A DNA stretch of 64,000 nt. It comes from Tanytarsus gracilentus (Eukaryota > Arthropoda > Insecta > Diptera > Chironomidae). A program made the translations under genes and the position numbers. The stretch is taken from positions 10,467,501 through 10,531,500 of the forward strand of contig JAXRKN010000045.1 in the NCBI GenBank assembly GCA_038502055.1. Reading direction: 5' to 3'. The notes under the pieces are model-generated. The model saw only the letters and a program-made list of their open reading frames with translations. It was not told the origin of the DNA and searched no databases. Positions 25,962-37,000 of this stretch are shown here, one piece after another (position 1 is the stretch's first letter; each line of letters starts with the position of its first letter).

Positions 25962-26001
<40 letters not shown>

Positions 26002-26049
26002 AAAAAAAAAAAAAAAAAAAAAAAAAAGAATTAAATAAATGTGTGTTGT
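25878..26049. repeat. Poly(T)/poly(A) block between exact 21-bp direct repeats
   Basis: aattaaataaatgtgtgttgt occurs at 25878-25898 and 26029-26049. Between them lie about 44 bases of G/T-rich sequence, a 16-nt T run, ggg, and a 66-nt A run broken by one C (25962-26027). This could be a target-site duplication around a very short poly(A)-tailed retroposed insert, or an assembly or sequencing artefact. Confidence 0.7.
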
Positions 26050-28133
26050 ATCGAGGACGACAAGGATTCTGCGTTTTATGGCGCCAAAATTCGATCGAAA
26101 TTTAAATTTTAGTGACTGCGAAATAATTTAGATTGAAAAATCACGAGCACTTCAAAAAAGCAATAACGTAATTAAAATTTTACGAGTTGCCTTTTTCATT
26201 TTGACGGGAAATTGCCATTGCATGTCATTAGACAATTTAAATAATGAGGCAAAGTCGTTAGTTATCGTAAAATGGGCACAATGAAAGCATTGAGGCGAGC
26301 TACTATCGAAGCACATTCTAATGGCCAAGTGTAGCGTAAAAAAGGAGTATAAATAGAAGAAAAATAACAAAAAACCGGTTGAAATATCGTCGCTGCTATA
26401 AACAATTATCATAAATCATGGAAAATGTGGAAAAATATGATATTTTATTTGGATAAAATTGAAGACTTGAATTGAAATTACTTTGAGATTGAATTTAATA
26501 TTTTTAAAAATTATTCCGAAGTTAAAAGAGATTTTAATTTAATTTTTTATTGGTTTTGACATTTGTGGGCAATGACAAAAATATTAATAAAATAAAAATT
26601 ATAAGCCAAATCCCAACAATGCTACAGAGACTAAAAATTCAAATTTCTGATAATTTCAAAAATATATTAGGATTTTTAAAAAGATTCTTGCAAAAAATGA
26701 CTGCATTTTAAATTTTTTCTTTAGATTTTTTTCATTTTAGGATTTGAACCTTTTGTTAATCAGTTTGAAAAATATTCAAATTATTTTTTGCTTGAATTGT
26801 TTCAATTAAAACTTAAAAAATTCTTTATTATTTAAATTGACAGACAGTTAACAAGAAAACCAAAAATTCATGAATAAAAAATCATATTTACTGCACGGAG
26901 TAGGATTGTCAGCATGTTTACAATGGAGACAAATTAGAACAACATTCAAACAGATAATTTACTCCAAATTATTGTTTTCGTGCTTAATAGCGAGCTAATG
27001 AATATTCAAATATTAAAAGAATTCCCGTGAGAACTTTTTTACATAATTATTTTCTGTTTTTTTGATTTTTCTTTAAAACTTTTGCGAGAGTTCTTTCAAC
27101 CGTCAAAGCAATAAATATTGAATGCCCTAAGTAGAATTTAATTTCTTCTTTTCTTTGAAAATATCAACAATAGCAGTCAGTATACACAATATCAATCGTC
27201 TGTTCATAAAATTACTCAAAAGATAAATTATCATGATTGTTTTCGTGAAATGAACGATGACATTAAATGACAATTTCGTCCTTAATGTTTATGGCGCTTC
27301 TATTAAAACAGCTGAATATGTAAATAATGTTGTTCATTGAATTATTTTATGGCGATTGTCAATGCAATCGAAAAATTATAATTGTGCATGACTCGGTTTT
27401 ATTAATCATTAAGTTGGGCTGAGGAGAAAGCGATGACAGAAGTAGAACAAAATTTTTTGGAGGTTCTCTGAGGTCAAAAAAGTAAAAAAGAGTTCAAAAT
27501 TTTTCTGACCGTTATATAAAAATTAAAATTGTATAGAAAAAAATTGTTTAATTTCCGTTTAAAAATTCAAAAAAATTAATTTCCGTTAAAAAACTTAACA
27601 AAAATTTGAAAAAATGAATTTCCTTTAAATCTCAAAAATTTTAATTTTAATTTTTTCTTCATTTTCATCTCTTTACAGATTTAACAATTGACTGAAAAAG
27701 CATAAACCCACATCATGCAAGCAATTCACAGTGCAAATAATTAAAAGCCAGAAAAACAATAAAAACCTTCCAGACGACAACAAAAAAAGACGAGAATTTT
27801 CTCATCGCAACAATCATGTGAGATTCGTAGCCATTAAAGTCAAACAAACAAAAAAGAGCGAAAGCAAATGTTCAGCAATTGAAAAAAGTTTTCATTTTTA
27901 AATATTTTTGTTTTACAAAACTACTGAAAAGGATTTTCTGACAAAGCAGAAAAAAAAGTTTTCTTGTGTGCATAAAGAGTTTGTGAAAAGTTTTTTTTAT
28001 CGCTCAACTTAACCGAGTTGCAGAGCGGAGTGTATTAAGGAGGAGAAGAATATCTTGGTGAATTTTATATACAAAATAGCAAACGAAGATTTTAGATTCA
28101 GTGTGAGGTCGACAAGGTAGCACACAAGCACAA

Positions 28134-28257
28134 ATGGCACACATAAAGAGAAATAATTTAGGACTCCCACGGAGCGGGCGCAGCAGTTACCACTTACTGC
28201 TCACAAACATCTTTAAATCGATGATTTTATTTATCACACTTGGATTCATTCAGAGTG
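28134..28257 (+). CDS. Probable first coding exon of a secreted or membrane protein (rest not found)
   Basis: ATG at 28134 opens 41 codons plus one base (phase 1). It encodes a basic, Ser-rich N-terminus (residues 1-28) and then a hydrophobic segment SMILFITLGFIQS (about 29-41), which fits the core of a signal peptide or signal anchor. The coding stretch stops at CAGAGTG|gtgagt (donor at 28258-28263), a consensus insect 5' splice site. Local base composition is clearly less AT-rich than the flanks, and the region before it looks like a 5' UTR. In many insect neuronal adhesion and receptor genes such an exon is followed by a very long first intron, which would fit the lack of further exons here. 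I could not recognise the protein and found no downstream exon with convincing phase and similarity. Chance occurrence of ATG, hydrophobic stretch and donor is possible. Confidence 0.5.
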
Positions 28258-31200
28258 GTGAGTTTATTTTACTTTACATTTTATGGGTGAGAAAAGTAGT
28301 TTATGCGATGAACAACTTTAAAATTCACTTTTTTGGGTTAAAAAATTTAAATTTTTAAAAAACGTTAAAATTCAATTTAATAAAACTTTAAAAAAATTAT
28401 TTTCCTATAAAATTTCACTCTAAAAATGTTGCAACCTTTTACTTCCTCGGTATCCAAAAGATCAACAGAGCAAAAACTCTCAATTCAATTTATGCTTTTT
28501 ACTTTGAAAAGAAGGGAAATGTTTTAAAATGTTATAAAAAATGATTTTTATGAATTTCTTGTGCCATTCTAAAGAAACTTTCGAAGCAACTTAAAAACAG
28601 CAAATTTCTTAAGAAAAGTTATTTCGATGTGAAAACTTTCTTTAGTAAATAAAAACTGCTCACGGAGGAAAAATGCAAGAAAATTTTTCTCAGGAAAATT
28701 CATGGTTGTAAATTAAATTAGCGATAAAAAATATTTTTCAAGAAATTAAAATTTTTTAAAATCAATCTTTAATCACCTTCAGCATCCCCGTCGATAATTT
28801 TCTTCTTTTCCCTTTATCAACCACCTACAATCTGTATAATTCCAATGACGTCACTAATTTCGTTCACCTTCATTAACCCTTTTTCAATTCAACCCTCGTT
28901 CCGTTATCAAAAGCAATTTTTCATCGATATCCCGTTCACATTCAATGAGCTTTTCTTTTAGAATTTATTACAACAATATTCGAAATTTAAGATCACTTAG
29001 CGACAATATATTTTAACTTTAATTAGCCCTTCAACCGCAAACTGTGCGCACAGTCGAGAGAAAGAAAACCACGAAATAAATTCACCTTAACCTCAAAGTG
29101 AAAAAGAGAGAAAAATTATTCTTTCGTTCGCATTAAAGCTGAATGCTTTCGAAAATTACTTTAATTTACTAATTTTTTATGTCTTATCACTTTCACTTTG
29201 CTTCTTTTTCCTTAATGTGTTGTTATGGCTTTATGGAAGCCAGCAAGGATTTTCTATTGCCGAATAAAGTTAGCGCTCGCAAATATTTCAATTTCGCTCA
29301 GAACTAAAGTCCGTGATAAATGAACGTTAATTTTGTGTGCCATTGTACCCCAAACAAATACAGATGTAAAAATCTGAATTTTACTAGACGACTATTTGAG
29401 CATGTATTGTTCGCCCTATGAATGTTCAGACACGATGATATTTTTGTGGCGTGCTGTCATCGTCAACTTTTGCCCATATGTGACTTTGTATGTGTTTTTG
29501 TAATTCTGTTAGATGTGCACATGATACCAGCGAGCCGTACATATACGATTTTATGAAGATAGGATAATAAAATTAATTAAAAGCGAATTTTCGTTTTCAT
29601 TTGCTGGCCATCCGCTGTCCTGAATGGCCACAATGAAATTATTTCTGATGGCGAGTGCAAAGGTGAGGGTAGAAAAGGAGTTTGAAGTGATAAATAATGA
29701 ATTTAACGGTTATTCAATGTTTGAATTTTAAAAAACCGTTTGAACTTAAAAAATTTGAATTTTATATCTTAATTCAAATTTTGATTTTTTAAAAATCGTT
29801 AAGAATTTTATTTTATTTTTTCAAATTTTAAAAAATCAAATTCAGTTTGAATTTTAAAAAATCATTTTTTTTAGAAGAATTTAAAAATGAATTTTTCATC
29901 TAACTTATTTAAAAAAATCAAATTCAAAACCTTTATGAAATCATTTCCTTCTGCTTTTAACCACCACTACCACACGACCTAAAATAACTGCATCCATTGT
30001 GAATCTCGTCTATACAAAAAACAATAAAAATGAAATCAATTGTGTAGTCGGCGAGAGACTCACTGTTGGTGAAAATAGAAAAAAGTAAAATCCAATAAAA
30101 TCGGGATTTTATGGAATTGAAGAAGGAAATGAAAATTTATTGAAGCTGGCATTGCAGTATGTTTACATTGTAGTAGATTCAGTTTCACCTTTATGTCCTT
30201 GTGAGTTTTTCAAAAAAAAATCAAGAAAATCCTTGTCTTTGGGGTCAAAATAATAATTGTGATTTTATCTCCTTCCAGAGTCACTTAAAGCTTAACTTTT
30301 CTGTCACTTGCATGACACTCTCTTTTCCGTCCTTTCCGACCATTCTATCGATTTTCTCTTGTCTTCTTCATCAGCTAAAGATGTGCAAAAAGCGAGAGAG
30401 AAAAATTTCTTCCACTCTTTTTTAAGGAAGTCCAAAGTCTTCGTTTAATCGCTCGTTGAATCTCCTTTTTTATGACATGAACAATGAAAATTGAAAGTTT
30501 TTCTTTCGATAAAATTTCCGCTTTTTCTTCTACGAAATAATGAAGAATTAAAAAAAGCGATTATGGAAAGTCGATAAAAGATCGAGAGAAAAAAATTCCT
30601 TTGGCAATTGACGACGAATTATATCTTCGAAAGGCGATTAACAAACAAGAGTTTAATGAAAAAAGTTCATTTAGTAAACAGAGTGAAAAAAATTGCTGTG
30701 GAATTACTTGAAAAGTTAACGCGATTTAAAACTTTAATTTTATTTTTTAAAAATATTTTTCTCTTTTAATTTTAATAAATTAAATTTCTAAAGTTCTAAA
30801 AATTTAATAAATTTAGAATTATTTCACACAAAAACCGCGCTAACTCAAGCAGGGAACACTATCATGTTATAGGAAGGATAAAAGGAGGAAAAAAATTATT
30901 TATTGTTCTCGTTAATCCCGAAATAATGAAGATATTGCAGCAGAGAGCTGAATTCATTAGTTTTTTTTCCGGACTTTAACGGCAATTGCTGGCTCACTCT
31001 ATATACAATAGAAAATAGGGATCATAAACAGATATATTTTATCGACAAAATACCCCAACATGAAAATACATTGCGCGAGGGTGTTGTCGTATGTAATGAA
31101 GTTAGAATTTCACTTTTTCTCTTTTTTTTGCCCGCACATACATATTTATAACTATAATTACAGCGTGAGGGTGTCAAATGCTCATAAAAATGTCTAATTT

Positions 31201-32427
31201 ATTCAATTAGGCCCTTTTTCTCTCTTAATTTCTCGTCTCAATTTTCGATATCAAATGAGGCATTCGGGCAATTTGTTTTTAGTGCGAATTTTCATTAAAT
31301 TCAACGGCACGAACTTTGCGTTAGTTTGTTTCCGAAACATTTTCAACGATAATGGCAGAAAATCCTTTTACAAGATGGAATTTTTGCTAAATATTTCGAA
31401 AAAGGTTTTGTTGAGAGGAATTTTGCTAACTAATGAAATTTCTGATGAGAAAATTGAATTGAAATTTGTAGAAAATTTTAAATTTTAAAAAGTCAAAAAT
31501 TCAAGTTGATTGATTTGATTAAAAACATTCTGGTAGCCACATCATAAATGTTCAAAAAATCACAAATAAATTTAAATTTAAAATTTTAATTAATTAAAAT
31601 CAATTAAAAACTTTCACAAAGACAGACAAAAAAAGCTCTAAATGGCAGCATAACAATGAGTGCGAGAATGCGAAAAATTAATAGCACATTTTTTTCCGCC
31701 TGCATAACTTTTTCCTTCACTCGTTTCCTTTTCTCTCACATTTTTTTGGCACCTGCAAATTGGAGCACAACACCAAAAAAAATGTATATAAGAAACAAAG
31801 CGAAATGAGAGAGAAAAACGATTTGAAACTCTTTTTTTATGTACAACTCACAGCGTAGACGCAAAAAGCAGCAACAAATTCGAAGGATTTTTTTGTTATG
31901 TTAATTTAATAGAGAGAAAAACTTTTGCCATGGCGTCGGCAAGCAAACTCAATTAATTGGAATAATTTAGTGCTGTGTTTTTTGGCCGAGAGGAGTTTAT
32001 GGAAGGTAATAAAATTCAAATTAACACTGAAAAGGCGGAGGGGAAGATTTTGTGCGATACTCTCTGAAAGAAGGGAGATTTTTTGCCCATGACCTAGGAT
32101 TAAGAGAGAGTCGTTGATAAATTGCGTCACTTTTAAAATTTAGTCATCAGTTTTAAAAAATATTTTGACCATTAAAAATGAGTGTTTTAGCTTTAAAAAT
32201 ATTACAACCGTTAAAAATCTTAAATTAGGTAATTTACGTTCAACCCCAACTTAATTGGTGCAGTAACAACTTATGGGTTACTCACCACACAGCTGCCTCC
32301 ACTCTCTTTTTCTCAGCGAAACGAATTGAAAACTTTAAATTGAAAACTTAGCGAGTCATTTCGAATTCATTTAAATAGTTTTACAATTTTCTCCTCTTTT
32401 TGCAATCTAAAACTTTTACCTCTTCCA
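28258..32427. other. AT-rich DNA, possibly intron of the 28134 gene
   Basis: No exon I can support. Short open frames only. Short 'aaaaacgttaaaa' words recur (28355, 29735, 29795). Confidence 0.45.
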
Positions 32428-32483
32428 CCCTTGTAGCACAAAAGCTCTTTTTTAGTACTCTTTTAGAGCTCTTTAAAAGAGTA

Positions 32484-32695
32484 AAAAAAGAGCTTGGGGG
32501 CTTCAAAAAGAGCTCTTTTTTAGAGTTCTTTTTTAGAGTACTAAAAGAGTTCTTTTAGAGTACTTAAAAAAGAGTGCTAAAAAATTTTAGCATATTTTTA
32601 GCACTCTTTTTTAGAGCTCTAAAAGAACTCTTTTAGTACTCTAAAAAAGAACTCTAAAAAAGAGCTCTTTTTGAAGCCCCCAAGCTCTTTTTTAG
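32484..32695. repeat. Near-perfect 212-bp palindrome
   Basis: The left arm contains agcttgggggcttc (32491-32504) and the right arm gaagcccccaagct (32673-32686). The two arms mirror each other through gagctcttttttagagttct and agagtgctaaaaa/tttttagcactct to a centre near 32588. Each arm is about 100 bp with few mismatches. Confidence 0.88.
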
Positions 32696-32739
32696 CTCTT
32701 TTTTAACTCTTTTTAAGAGTTCTAAAAGAGTACTTTAAA

Positions 32740-32836
32740 AGAACTCTAAAAGTACTCTTTTAAAGAGTTCTAAAAGTACTCTTTTAAAGAGTTCTAAAAG
32801 TACTCTTTTAAAGAGTTCTAAAAGTACTCTTTTAAA
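32740..32836. repeat. 24-bp tandem repeat
   Basis: The unit agagttctaaaagtactcttttaa recurs at 32764, 32788 and 32812 with a first imperfect copy before. Each unit is itself nearly self-complementary. Confidence 0.9.
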
Positions 32837-33058
32837 AAAATCAAAAAATTATTTTTTTTTCTTGGACTCTTTTTTAGAGCTCTTTTTTAGAACTCTTTTA
32901 GAGCTCTTTTTTAGAGTTATTCATTTTCCAACCCGTTCCATTTTTTTGTTAGTTTAATTAACCTCAGTCCTTAATATTTTTTGGTTTCATGTCTTCTTTT
33001 TTGCTCCTGAGTGTGAGAAATATAAGTTAGTAAAATTTTGAAGTTTTTTTTATACTTA

Positions 33059-33148
33059 CGATGTTAGGATTCGAACCGTGACTCTTCCGATACATTTTCT
33101 CCTGCGCGAATACTCTCCCAGCTTGACCACTTCGGTGTATATTTATTT
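33059..33148 (-). other. Degenerate tRNA-like segment (A-box and B-box)
   Basis: On the minus strand, tggtcaagctgg fits the tRNA A-box/D-arm pattern TRGYNNARNNGG. The exact T-arm/B-box GGTTCGAATCC (33067-33077, minus) lies about 45 nt further on, a normal polymerase III spacing. I could not draw convincing acceptor and anticodon stems, so this is not called a tRNA gene. It may be a tRNA pseudogene or the head of a tRNA-derived SINE inside the inverted-repeat element. Confidence 0.4.
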
Positions 33149-33514
33149 AAAATTTATTTGGCTAAATGACTTATTTAAGTTGAACATTTTCATTCTCATT
33201 TCTGTACAATAATTTTGAACTTTTATCAACCGCAAAATATTAAATTAAATTAAATCCTACAAGAAAAGTATAACATGGACATTCCCTCGTAAATATTTTG
33301 TAACCATTATTTTTTAAAATTTGGGTAAAAATAAGAAGACATTGAGCGTGAGTGATTTTAGTCTACACAATAAAAGGGTAGAAGGGACAATTGTATACAA
33401 AAAGTATCCTTTTATTTAAATTTACGTCCCCAACGGTTTTCATGTCCCACGCAGGCATATAAGTAATCAAATTTAAAGAAGAGAACTTTTTTTAATTTTA
33501 AACTCGAAAAAAGT

Positions 33515-33950
33515 GTTGAAAAGGAACTCTTTTTTTAGAGTGATAAAAGAGTTGTTTGAGTTTTGAAAATTTAACTCTAAAAAAGAGTTGAAAAAGAGCT
33601 CTAATAGTACTCTTTTTTAGAGTGAAAAAAGAGTAGTTTTAGCGTTGAAAATTTAACTCTAAAAAAGAGTTGAAAAAGAGCTCTAAAAGTACTCTTTTTT
33701 AGAGTGAAAAAAGAGTTGTTTGAGTTTTGAAAATTTAACTCTAAAAAAGAGTTGAAAAAGAGCTCTAATAGTACTCTTTTTTAGAGTGAAAAAAGAGTTG
33801 TTTGAGTTTTGAAAATTTAACTCTAAAAAAGAGTTGAAAAAGAGCTCTAAAAAGAACTCTTTTTTAGAGTGATAAAAGAGTTGTTTGAGTTTTGAAAATT
33901 TAACTCTAAAAAAGAGTTGAAAAAGAGCTCTAAAAGAGCACTTTTTTGCA
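33515..33950. repeat. 82-83 bp tandem repeat, about five copies
   Basis: The landmark gaaaatttaactctaaaaaa occurs at 33564, 33646, 33729, 33811 and 33894. Units also share gagttgaaaaagagctctaa and cttttttagagtga. Each unit contains its own inverted repeat (actcttttttagagt). Confidence 0.92.
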
Positions 33951-34008
33951 ACAACTCTTTTAAAGAGCTCTAAAAGAGTTAAAAAAGAGTTCTCTTGTGC
34001 TACAAGGG

Positions 34009-37000
34009 CACCATGGCGTGAATGTCAGAATGAATGCGAAAAAGCAATAGCGAGCGCGAGTTGGATGAAATCTCCTCTTTTCAGATGAAAGTCTCAAGTA
34101 GTTTCATTATTATCCTCTTGTTGAGCATTTGCAAATTGAAAATTTTACCTCCAAGACAATTTTCTCTTTCATTCGCAATAAATGAAAAGTCAGTTGAGTG
34201 CATTTGCGAGGATAATATCGAAGAAAATTAGCTCAATTTGCAGTATTTTCTTGTTAACTTAAAAAAGAGATTTTAGTGTTCATTTACAAGTTGCTTTTAT
34301 GCGTAGTGCAATGGCATTTGAGATGTAAATAAACCTGAGGATTACGAACAACTTACTCGAGTACAGAAGAGCTTAATGACGTCAGACTTTGTAGAATTTT
34401 CGCAAAACACTTCTTGGAAATTGTGTAAGAGCTCAAAACTGTGGATTAAAAAACTTTAATTCTCATATTTAATATAAATTGAAGATTTACACGAAAAAAA
34501 TATTTTTTTGGGTCAGTGACTTTGATGCAAATTTTATGTTTTATTAAAATTTATTCAAACTTCAAAAATGTAAATTTGAATAAAAAACATTTAAAAATTT
34601 TTCTCTCAATTTTTAACAGTTTTTTAAATAATTTCTATAACTTTTTAATAAAATCTCAATCATGTCATCAATCTTCTCACCAAAACTACTCACATCAAAA
34701 GTCACCTCCAACTTTTAAGCACTCGAATCAACATAAGTCGATTTTCTACACTCAATGACATTGAGCAAGCTTCAATTTTATCTTAAATTTCCATTTGAAA
34801 TTCTTTTGATGAAATTCTGATGCATTTTCGAACGTAAATTGAAAATTTCTAAAATGCTCATCAATTGTGATTGCACTCGGCCGATTGAGCAGCATTTAAA
34901 TGTAAATTTTCTATTTTGCTTTCGCTTTGAAAAATATTTATTGATCGGAAATTTTGTGCAGAATTTCACAAAATATCTCGAACATGAACGTACACACAAT
35001 CCGAGAGAGTTTTCAAATAAAATTCACTTTGCAGATCGAGTCCAGATGTTGGAGTAATAAAATTCATACCCCATTCATTTATTCAATGCCATCTACATAC
35101 CCTCACTACTGAAAATGTGGAGGCGATGCTAGGAATGAGTTTTGACAATTCTAAAAGACGATTTGACTTAGTTTATGATAAAATCAAAAGAGTGTCTACC
35201 CCTCGGAACGGAAGTTTCAGAAATAGCTCGAAGAGGACTCGACAACAACGAATAACTGTCAATTGAAGTCTACTGTGTATTATAGCTCTCAGCAAAGTGC
35301 ACAGCTCAGCAGAAAATATCAAAAATGTACATTTTTCAATATCTTCAACGGGAGAGTGTATCGAATTGTGTGTGTTTGTGCCAAAAAAAAGTCCCTTTAG
35401 ACGAAAAAACTTGATAAATTCAATTTTTTCTCTCATAGCATTGTGAAAGCGAGTAGTTTGGCACCAACAGATGATTACTCAAGCATATAAAATTTAAATA
35501 TATGAATCCTCACATCTCATTAGGACAATCCGTTCGGCTTCCGATCAGCCTCCGAAGGAAGGAGAAATTCTTTGCCTCCGAGCATCTTGATTGCTTTGAA
35601 TCATTTCTCTGCTTCTTATCTCATATTCATACTTTGGGGCATTCGCACTGAATTTTTACCCAACAAAAAAAGAGAAAAATTTGCATAATTTAATTTCATA
35701 TTGATTTTAGAGGCAGAAAATTGACTTTAACTCCTCTCCCTTTTCCGTATCCGGATCGTGACGTTTCTTCCGTCTTTACTTTTACTTGCTTAAGTAAATA
35801 TTTTAAATAAAGCGCAGAAAATCAAGTTGGAGAAAAAGTTTTCGTTGTTTCACTTTTGACATTTTTCGAGTGGGATTTATTGGAAGAAATTTTTAATAAA
35901 GTTAATTAAAAATAGAAAATTCAAATTTATGATTTAATTTGACCTAAAAACTTGATAAAATAGAAAATTAAATTGGGAGTGTCTTAAAAATTTGAAAAAA
36001 GTTGGTTCGATTCCTTAAAATTACAAAAACTTATCCAATGCAATGTAATCTTTATAGTATATTTTTTTTAACATCAAATTTAATGGAAATTTTTTTTGAA
36101 TCAAATTTAAAAATTAATCAATTCAACTCAATTAATCAGCATAAATTGTTAATTTGTTTCACCATAAAGTTATTTCTAATTTTTGATTAAATTTCCTTCC
36201 TCACCCTTTTACCCTTGTTCAAGAAAGTATTTAACATTTAACAAAATCTCAATTTGACTGACACAAAAATTCGAAGCCCACTTCTCCATTTATCTCCGTC
36301 TGCCGAGAATACCAAATAGAAATTAATTAAATAAAAAAGGATTTTAATTTATATCCTCCTGCCTGTTCTTCGTATTTTTTCTCATCTAATTTTGCTCTTT
36401 CAAATTAATTTCATTATGGAATTAAATTTTTTTTGTGCTTTTGCCAAAAAAAGGAAAAAGTTTTTCTGCACTTTTTATTTTTCTCTTTCTTTAAACAGTA
36501 AATAAAGAGTCTTGAGGCTGCCTTTCGCTGTTGCTGCTGCTGAGGGGTTTGCGAGAAGCGAAGAAATTGAAACTTTTTTTGAGAAACAAATTTTAGCTCG
36601 TAATTAAATAATGAGATTCCTCATTGAAACAACACAAACAAATTTTCTGGCCTTTTTAGCATTGAAATTGAGAAGAATTTTTTGAGTGGAATTTCGATAT
36701 TAAAATTAAATTGATGAATGAATTTGATATTTTTACGTTAATTATTTTTAGAATTTAAATTTTATTTTTTCCAAACATTTTAAGCACTCTAAAAAGTCTT
36801 CGCACGGCAAGAGCAACAGCGAGCATATAAAATGTGTTTGAATGACAGTAAAAATCTGCACATACACATTTACACGAGCTTAATTGCTAATAACACTTTT
36901 TATGGCCATGTCGAAGATAGTTTTTCATTTACAACCAATTTTCTGAGCTGATGTTTTATGTCACGTCTATTTTGAGTTGGGTTGAGATTTAACGTATGAT

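Larger units (their letters stand above)
20996..28133. other. AT-rich intergenic spacer with minor repeats
   Basis: No gene I can support; open frames such as 22154-22585 have no family resemblance. Repeats inside are listed separately (21848-22050, 24110-24260, 25878-26049). The 5' UTR and promoter of the exon at 28134 should lie in the last few hundred bases: 27950-28133 is less AT-rich and contains 'tcagtgtgaggtcgac' near 28098, an initiator-like word. Confidence 0.5.
32428..34008. mobile_element. Inverted-repeat element built of 'gagctctttt' palindromes
   Basis: The outer ends are a perfect 14-bp inverted repeat: CCCTTGTAGCACAA (32428-32441) and TTGTGCTACAAGGG (33995-34008). Similarity continues inward (…actctttttta…agagctctttaaaagag). 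A 2-bp CA on both sides may be a target duplication but is weak evidence. The left third is a large palindrome (32484-32695) plus a 24-bp repeat, the right third an 82-83 bp tandem repeat. The middle (about 32930-33480) is unique sequence that includes a tRNA-like stretch. No transposase is seen, so it is non-autonomous; I cannot assign a superfamily. Confidence 0.7.

Noticed and set aside
33059..33148. Functional tRNA gene
   Set aside because: A- and B-box words are present but acceptor and anticodon stems do not pair convincingly.
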